From NCBI GenBank assembly GCA_000431235.1, contig HF988720.1, forward strand, positions 1 to 17,076: a DNA stretch of 17,076 bases. Reading direction: 5' to 3'. Positions 13,572 through 17,076 of the stretch are shown here, piece by piece. This stretch comes from Coprobacillus sp. CAG:698. Lineage in GTDB: Bacteria; Bacillota_I; Bacilli_A; ML615J-28; CAG-698. A program made the translations under genes and the position numbers. The notes under the pieces were generated by a model. That model saw only the letters and a program-made list of their open reading frames with translations, searched no databases and was not told where the DNA came from. Positions within the stretch are counted from its first letter, which is position 1; each line of letters starts with the position of its first letter.

Positions 13572-15359
13572 TCACTCCTTATTCTTTTTGATTTTGATTA
13601 AACTTTTTTTGTTTTTTATGAATTCATCCAAAAATTGGGTGTATTTTTCAGTATCTGTTTCATTATTTATTTTTTTTCGTAAATATAAATCAGTTTTATA
13701 ATTATTAGCATTTTTCATATATGTAATAAAATCATCTAAACACTTTACATTATAAAATTGACATGTATTTATAATAGTATTTAATGTATCTAATTCTAAA
13801 GGATCTAAAGTCTTTAAGAATTCATCTTTGTCCATTTCTTTAGATAAATCATAGTATTCATACAAAGCAAATAAAATATTTCTATTTATTGAATTAATAA
13901 ATTCATCAATAGCAAGTTTTTTTCTTACTTTCATGCAAACATCGCGATTATAAAAGGAAAGATAAACAATTCCTTTTTCGGCTTCTTCATAGTTTCGCCT
14001 TTCATAGGTTTGTTCTTTGCTTTTATTTGATTTTCTAATATCATTAATTAAAGCTTTACTACTTGAATAACTTGATAAATCGTTCTCAAGTTTGGATTTA
14101 TCGATTGCTAAATCTGAACTTAATTTATTTAATAAATAACTATTTAGTGAGGGGTTATTTATTTCTTTTATGATATTATAAACTTCTTTTTGAAAAGCAA
14201 TTAAAGAATTGGGATTAGATCTATCTAATTTTTTCTTAGCAATTTCATATAAATAATCAATAGAACTTACACGATGATTATTAAATAAATCTAAAAAGGC
14301 TTCTTTTCCAAATTTATTTATATAATCATCAGGATCTAATCCTTCTGGAAGAACAATTGAAGATAAAGAGATATTCTTTTTCATGAACATCTTTATTGCT
14401 CTTTTTGATGCTTCTATACCAGGATTATCGCCATCATAACATAAAGTAATATTATTTGTTAGAAAACTTATTATCTCAACTTGATTTTCAGTTAAACTTG
14501 TCCCCATAGTGGCTATAGCATTATTTATACCTGCTCGATAACATGCTATAACATCCATAAATCCTTCGAATACAAATACATGATTTAACATTTTTATATC
14601 ATTGACACATGATGAATAGTTGAAAAGAATTTCTTTTTTCTTAAATATTTCATTTTCCTTAGTGTTCAAATATTTTGAATTTGACTCGCGGTCATAAACA
14701 CGTCCACTGAAACCAACAACATTTCCTTTTAAATCAGTAATCGGAAACATTATACGTCCATGAAATAAATCTACTTCTTTACCATTTGTATCATCATCAA
14801 TCAATCCAACTTCTTTTAAGTCAATAGGTAAATATTTATTTTGTTCTAATAAAACTTTGCAAATTATATTTTCATTATGACTTGAAAGACCAATTCTAAA
14901 TTTCTTTATAACATCTAAAGAAATATGTCTTTTTTCTAAATATTCTAACGCTTTTTTGCCTTCATTAGTATTATGAAGATAAAATTCATATGCAGAAGTA
15001 GCATCATTTAATATTTTATAATACTTTTGTCTTCTTTGTTCATGAGGATTTTCTTTTAAATTCAATTTAATTCCACTTTTATTAGCCACTTTTTTTAAAG
15101 CATCCATAAAAGATATATTTTCAATTCTTTGAACAAAAGAAATAACATTACCAGCTGCATTACAACTAAAACATTTAAATACTTTTTTTTGAGGAGAAAC
15201 AGATAACGAAGGGTTGGAATCATTATGAAACGGACACAAACCTTTGTAATCATTACCTTTTTTTTCAAGATTGATATACTCACCAATAACTTCAACTATA
15301 TCACTATTATCTATAACTTTTTGAATTAATGATTCATTTGTGTTAGATGAATTATTCAT
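13572..15359 (-). CDS. dnaG: DNA primase
   Basis: DnaG makes the RNA primers that start leading- and lagging-strand DNA synthesis, working with the DnaB-type helicase. The 595-residue protein has the N-terminal CHC2 zinc finger (C42, H45, C63, C66; CPFHND...FKCFSC). The catalytic core has RIMFPITDLKGNVVGFSGR (202-220) and YLNTKENEIF. The Toprim motifs are EGFMD (265-269) and YDGD (308-311), followed by LPEGLDPDDY. The C-terminal ~160 residues are helical and poorly conserved, as is usual for the helicase-binding part. The ATG at 15359 has AAGGAG about 9 nt upstream. It lies 18 bp after glyQS and 4 bp before rpoD, the classic macromolecular-synthesis arrangement. The stop is TGA, which shows TGA is not read as Trp here. 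Confidence 0.96.
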   Translation of the reverse strand: MNNSSNTNESLIQKVIDNSDIVEVIGEYINLEKKGNDYKGLCPFHNDSNPSLSVSPQKKVFKCFSCNAAGNVISFVQRIENISFMDALKKVANKSGIKLNLKENPHEQRRQKYYKILNDATSAYEFYLHNTNEGKKALEYLEKRHISLDVIKKFRIGLSSHNENIICKVLLEQNKYLPIDLKEVGLIDDDTNGKEVDLFHGRIMFPITDLKGNVVGFSGRVYDRESNSKYLNTKENEIFKKKEILFNYSSCVNDIKMLNHVFVFEGFMDVIACYRAGINNAIATMGTSLTENQVEIISFLTNNITLCYDGDNPGIEASKRAIKMFMKKNISLSSIVLPEGLDPDDYINKFGKEAFLDLFNNHRVSSIDYLYEIAKKKLDRSNPNSLIAFQKEVYNIIKEINNPSLNSYLLNKLSSDLAIDKSKLENDLSSYSSSKALINDIRKSNKSKEQTYERRNYEEAEKGIVYLSFYNRDVCMKVRKKLAIDEFINSINRNILFALYEYYDLSKEMDKDEFLKTLDPLELDTLNTIINTCQFYNVKCLDDFITYMKNANNYKTDLYLRKKINNETDTEKYTQFLDEFIKNKKSLIKIKKNKE

Positions 15360-15377
15360 AGTATATCTCTCCTTTAT

Positions 15378-16748
15378 TTATTTTATTTTGTTTTCAATAT
15401 AAGACACTAAATCAGATATCTTAATTCTTTCTTGAAGCATTGTATCTCTTTCACGAACAGTTACACAATTATCTTCTAAAGAATCATAATCAAATGTAAC
15501 ACAGAAAGGTGTTCCACAAGCATCTTGACGACGATATCTTTTACCAATTTGACCACTTGTATCATAATCACAAGGGAATTCTTTGGCAAGCATTTCATAT
15601 ATTTTTATGGCTTCACTATTAAGCTTATTAACTAAAGGTAAAACTGCGACTTTCTTTGGAGCTAAACTTGGTTTAATATGTAGCACTTCACGAGTTTCGC
15701 CATTTGGTAAAACTTCTTCTTCATATGCGCTTGTAAGAATAGCTAAGAATAATCTACCAACACCTAAAGATGGTTCGATTACATATGGAACATATTTAGT
15801 ATTTGTTTCAGTTTCAAAATATTCTAAGCTTTCACCAGAGTGCTTCATATGTGTTGTTAAGTCATAATCAGTTCTATCAGCGATTCCCCAAAGTTCACCC
15901 CATCCAAAGAAAAATTTAAATTCTATATCTGTTGTTGCTTTAGAATAGAAACATAATTCCTCAGGTGAATGATCACGGAAACGAACTAATTCATCTTTTA
16001 AACCTACAAATTTAAGGAAATCCAAGCAATACTTTTTCCAATAGTTAAACCATTCTAGATCAGTTCCTGGTTTGCAGAAGAATTCTAATTCCATTTGTTC
16101 GAATTCACGTGTACGGAAGATAAAGTTACCTGGAGTAATTTCGTTACGGAAACTTTTTCCAATTTGACCAATTCCAAATGGTATCTTTTTTCTAGTTGTT
16201 CTTTGAACATTTTTAAAGTTAACAAAAATACCTTGAGCTGTTTCAGGGCGTAAATAAACAACATTCTTTTCATCTTCGATAACGCCTTGATTTGTTTTAA
16301 ACATTAAATTAAACTTACGAATTGGTGTGAAATCTTTACCACCACATTTAGGACATGTTATATGATGTTCAGAAATAAAATTCATGATTTCATCATTAGA
16401 CATTCCATCACCAGTTATTTCACCATTTGTATAATCTTCTATTAATTTATCAGCACGATATCTTGTTCCACAACTTTTACAATCTGTTAATGGATCAGAG
16501 AATCCACCAACGTGGCCACTAGCAACCCAAACTTTAGGATTCATAAGTATGGCACTATCCATACCTACATTATATGGTGATTCTTGAACAAATTTTTTCC
16601 ACCATGTATTTTTTATATTATTTAATAATTCAACTCCTAATGGACCATAATCCCATGCGTTTGCAAGGCCACCGTAGATTTCACTTCCTTGATATACAAA
16701 TCCTTGATTTTTCAAAAAAGCTACAAATTTTTCCATTGAAATTTCCAT
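15378..16748 (-). CDS. glyQS: Glycyl-tRNA synthetase, single-chain dimeric type
   Basis: This class II enzyme charges tRNA-Gly with glycine. The 456-residue protein is the alpha2 type (one chain), not the alpha2beta2 GlyQ/GlyS type. Visible are the start block GFVYQGSEIYGG (16-27), a zinc ribbon (C90, C93, C132, C135), and RPETAQGIF (167-175). Motif 2 is FRNEITPGNFIFRTREFEQME (200-220) and motif 3 is IEPSLGVGRLF (324-334). An anticodon-binding domain follows (about 363-456, with RYRRQDACGTPFCVTFD). The ATG at 16748 has AAGGAG 8 nt upstream; an internal ATG at codon 5 is less well placed. It leads the glyQS-dnaG-rpoD-rpoD operon. The leader is only about 40 nt, so no T-box riboswitch is present, although glycyl synthetase genes often have one. 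Confidence 0.96.
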   Translation of the reverse strand: MEISMEKFVAFLKNQGFVYQGSEIYGGLANAWDYGPLGVELLNNIKNTWWKKFVQESPYNVGMDSAILMNPKVWVASGHVGGFSDPLTDCKSCGTRYRADKLIEDYTNGEITGDGMSNDEIMNFISEHHITCPKCGGKDFTPIRKFNLMFKTNQGVIEDEKNVVYLRPETAQGIFVNFKNVQRTTRKKIPFGIGQIGKSFRNEITPGNFIFRTREFEQMELEFFCKPGTDLEWFNYWKKYCLDFLKFVGLKDELVRFRDHSPEELCFYSKATTDIEFKFFFGWGELWGIADRTDYDLTTHMKHSGESLEYFETETNTKYVPYVIEPSLGVGRLFLAILTSAYEEEVLPNGETREVLHIKPSLAPKKVAVLPLVNKLNSEAIKIYEMLAKEFPCDYDTSGQIGKRYRRQDACGTPFCVTFDYDSLEDNCVTVRERDTMLQERIKISDLVSYIENKIK

Positions 16749-16793
16749 TTTATTTTCTCCTTCATTTTTTTACAAGATTTTTGCTATTTTTAT

Positions 16794-16822
16794 ATTTTAA
16801 CACAGCGTTGTCAATTTGTCAA
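16794..16822 (-). promoter_or_regulatory. Strong promoter of the glyQS-dnaG-sigma operon
   Basis: Minus strand: TTGACA (16817-16822, perfect), 17-nt spacer, TAAAAT (16794-16799) with TG one base before it. A second TTGACA (16809-16814) sits 8 bp downstream of the first, in the spacer, forming a tandem TTGACAAx repeat; only the first has proper spacing. Confidence 0.85.
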
Positions 16823-16855
16823 TATATTCTTATGAAAGAAATTATCACTTGTCAT

Positions 16856-17076
16856 CTAAATTACTTTTTCTTTATAAAAAGAATTTAAAAATATAAAGTT
16901 TTGAATCATTATTGCATAAAATGAAACTGTTAGAATTTGAATTTTTGTGAGATTTAAATTATTAATTATAAAAAATATAATAAGAAAGCTAATCATATAG
17001 ATTAATAATTTAAAAGTATAATCCTTATATTTATATCCAGTTAATGTGAAAAATTCAATTAAAAATATAAATATTA
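16856..17076 (-). CDS. Partial membrane protein, C-terminal end
   Basis: On the minus strand one frame stays open from the window edge (first whole codon at 17074) for 72 codons to a TAG at 16856-16858. The visible part starts near IFIFLIEFF. It has two hydrophobic stretches (around YMISFLIIFFI and LTVSFYAIMIQNFIFL) and ends KEKVI. An open run this long is unlikely by chance in DNA this AT-rich, and the stop lies 33 bp before the glyQS -35 box, a natural gene boundary. The beginning of the gene is outside the window, so family and function cannot be named. No clear terminator follows it. Confidence 0.5.
   Translation of the reverse strand, partial: IFIFLIEFFTLTGYKYKDYTFKLLIYMISFLIIFFIINNLNLTKIQILTVSFYAIMIQNFIFLNSFYKEKVI

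Noticed and set aside
16749..16855. T-box riboswitch upstream of glyQS
   Set aside because: The promoter is only about 45 bp from the ATG. There is no room for specifier and antiterminator stems, and no T-box sequence was seen.
16574..16888. Plus-strand open frame at the glyQS start
   Set aside because: It overlaps the certain N-terminus and promoter of glyQS and has no ribosome site; its sequence is a shadow.
1..17076. Mobile elements, CRISPR arrays, tRNA or rRNA genes
   Set aside because: No transposase, integrase, long terminal repeats, spaced direct repeats, cloverleaf or rRNA-like sequence was recognised on either strand.

Overview
The window is about 17 kb of very AT-rich bacterial DNA. 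It reads as the chromosome of a low-GC, Gram-positive-derived organism: a Bacillota/Mollicutes-side lineage such as the Acholeplasma/Izemoplasma/RF39 or Erysipelotrichia groups. This is inferred from gene content and base composition, not proven. Every protein follows the Bacillus-type pattern: AAGGAG ribosome sites, sigma-A promoters, PlsY, YneF, single-chain GlyRS and TrmK. dnaG and trmK end in TGA and Trp is written TGG, so the standard bacterial code is used, not the Mycoplasma code. A clostridial-type 2[4Fe-4S] ferredoxin suggests an anaerobic life.

Layout from left to right. (1) 1-1172: a membrane-anchored, TPR-like protein of unknown function on the minus strand with its own promoter and terminator, then an intergenic stretch with several hairpins and a doubtful 25-codon plus-strand ORF. 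(2) 1173-6600, minus strand: an operon parE-parC (topoisomerase IV) followed by a translationally coupled gene for a Fic-fold protein whose catalytic motif has decayed. (3) 6601-8253: four short units, namely plsY (+), yneF (-), a ferredoxin gene (+, too short for usual ORF cut-offs) and the intergenic promoters and bidirectional terminators between them. (4) 8254-11014, minus strand: pepC-trmK-nif3, tightly overlapping, with its own promoter. (5) 11091-16748, minus strand: the macromolecular-synthesis operon glyQS-dnaG-rpoD, in which the primary sigma gene is followed 29 bp later by a second, complete sigma-70 paralogue; a terminator closes the unit. (6) 16749-17076: the strong glyQS promoter and the C-terminal end of a membrane protein that runs off the window.

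Most of the window is conserved core. The two parts that are not ordinary are the tandem pair of complete RpoD-type sigma factors in the dnaG operon, and the Fic-fold pseudoenzyme with a winged-helix tail in the topoisomerase IV operon. The second is notable because active Fic toxins of the FicT type are known to AMPylate GyrB and ParE. No mobile element, CRISPR array, tRNA, rRNA or riboswitch was seen.
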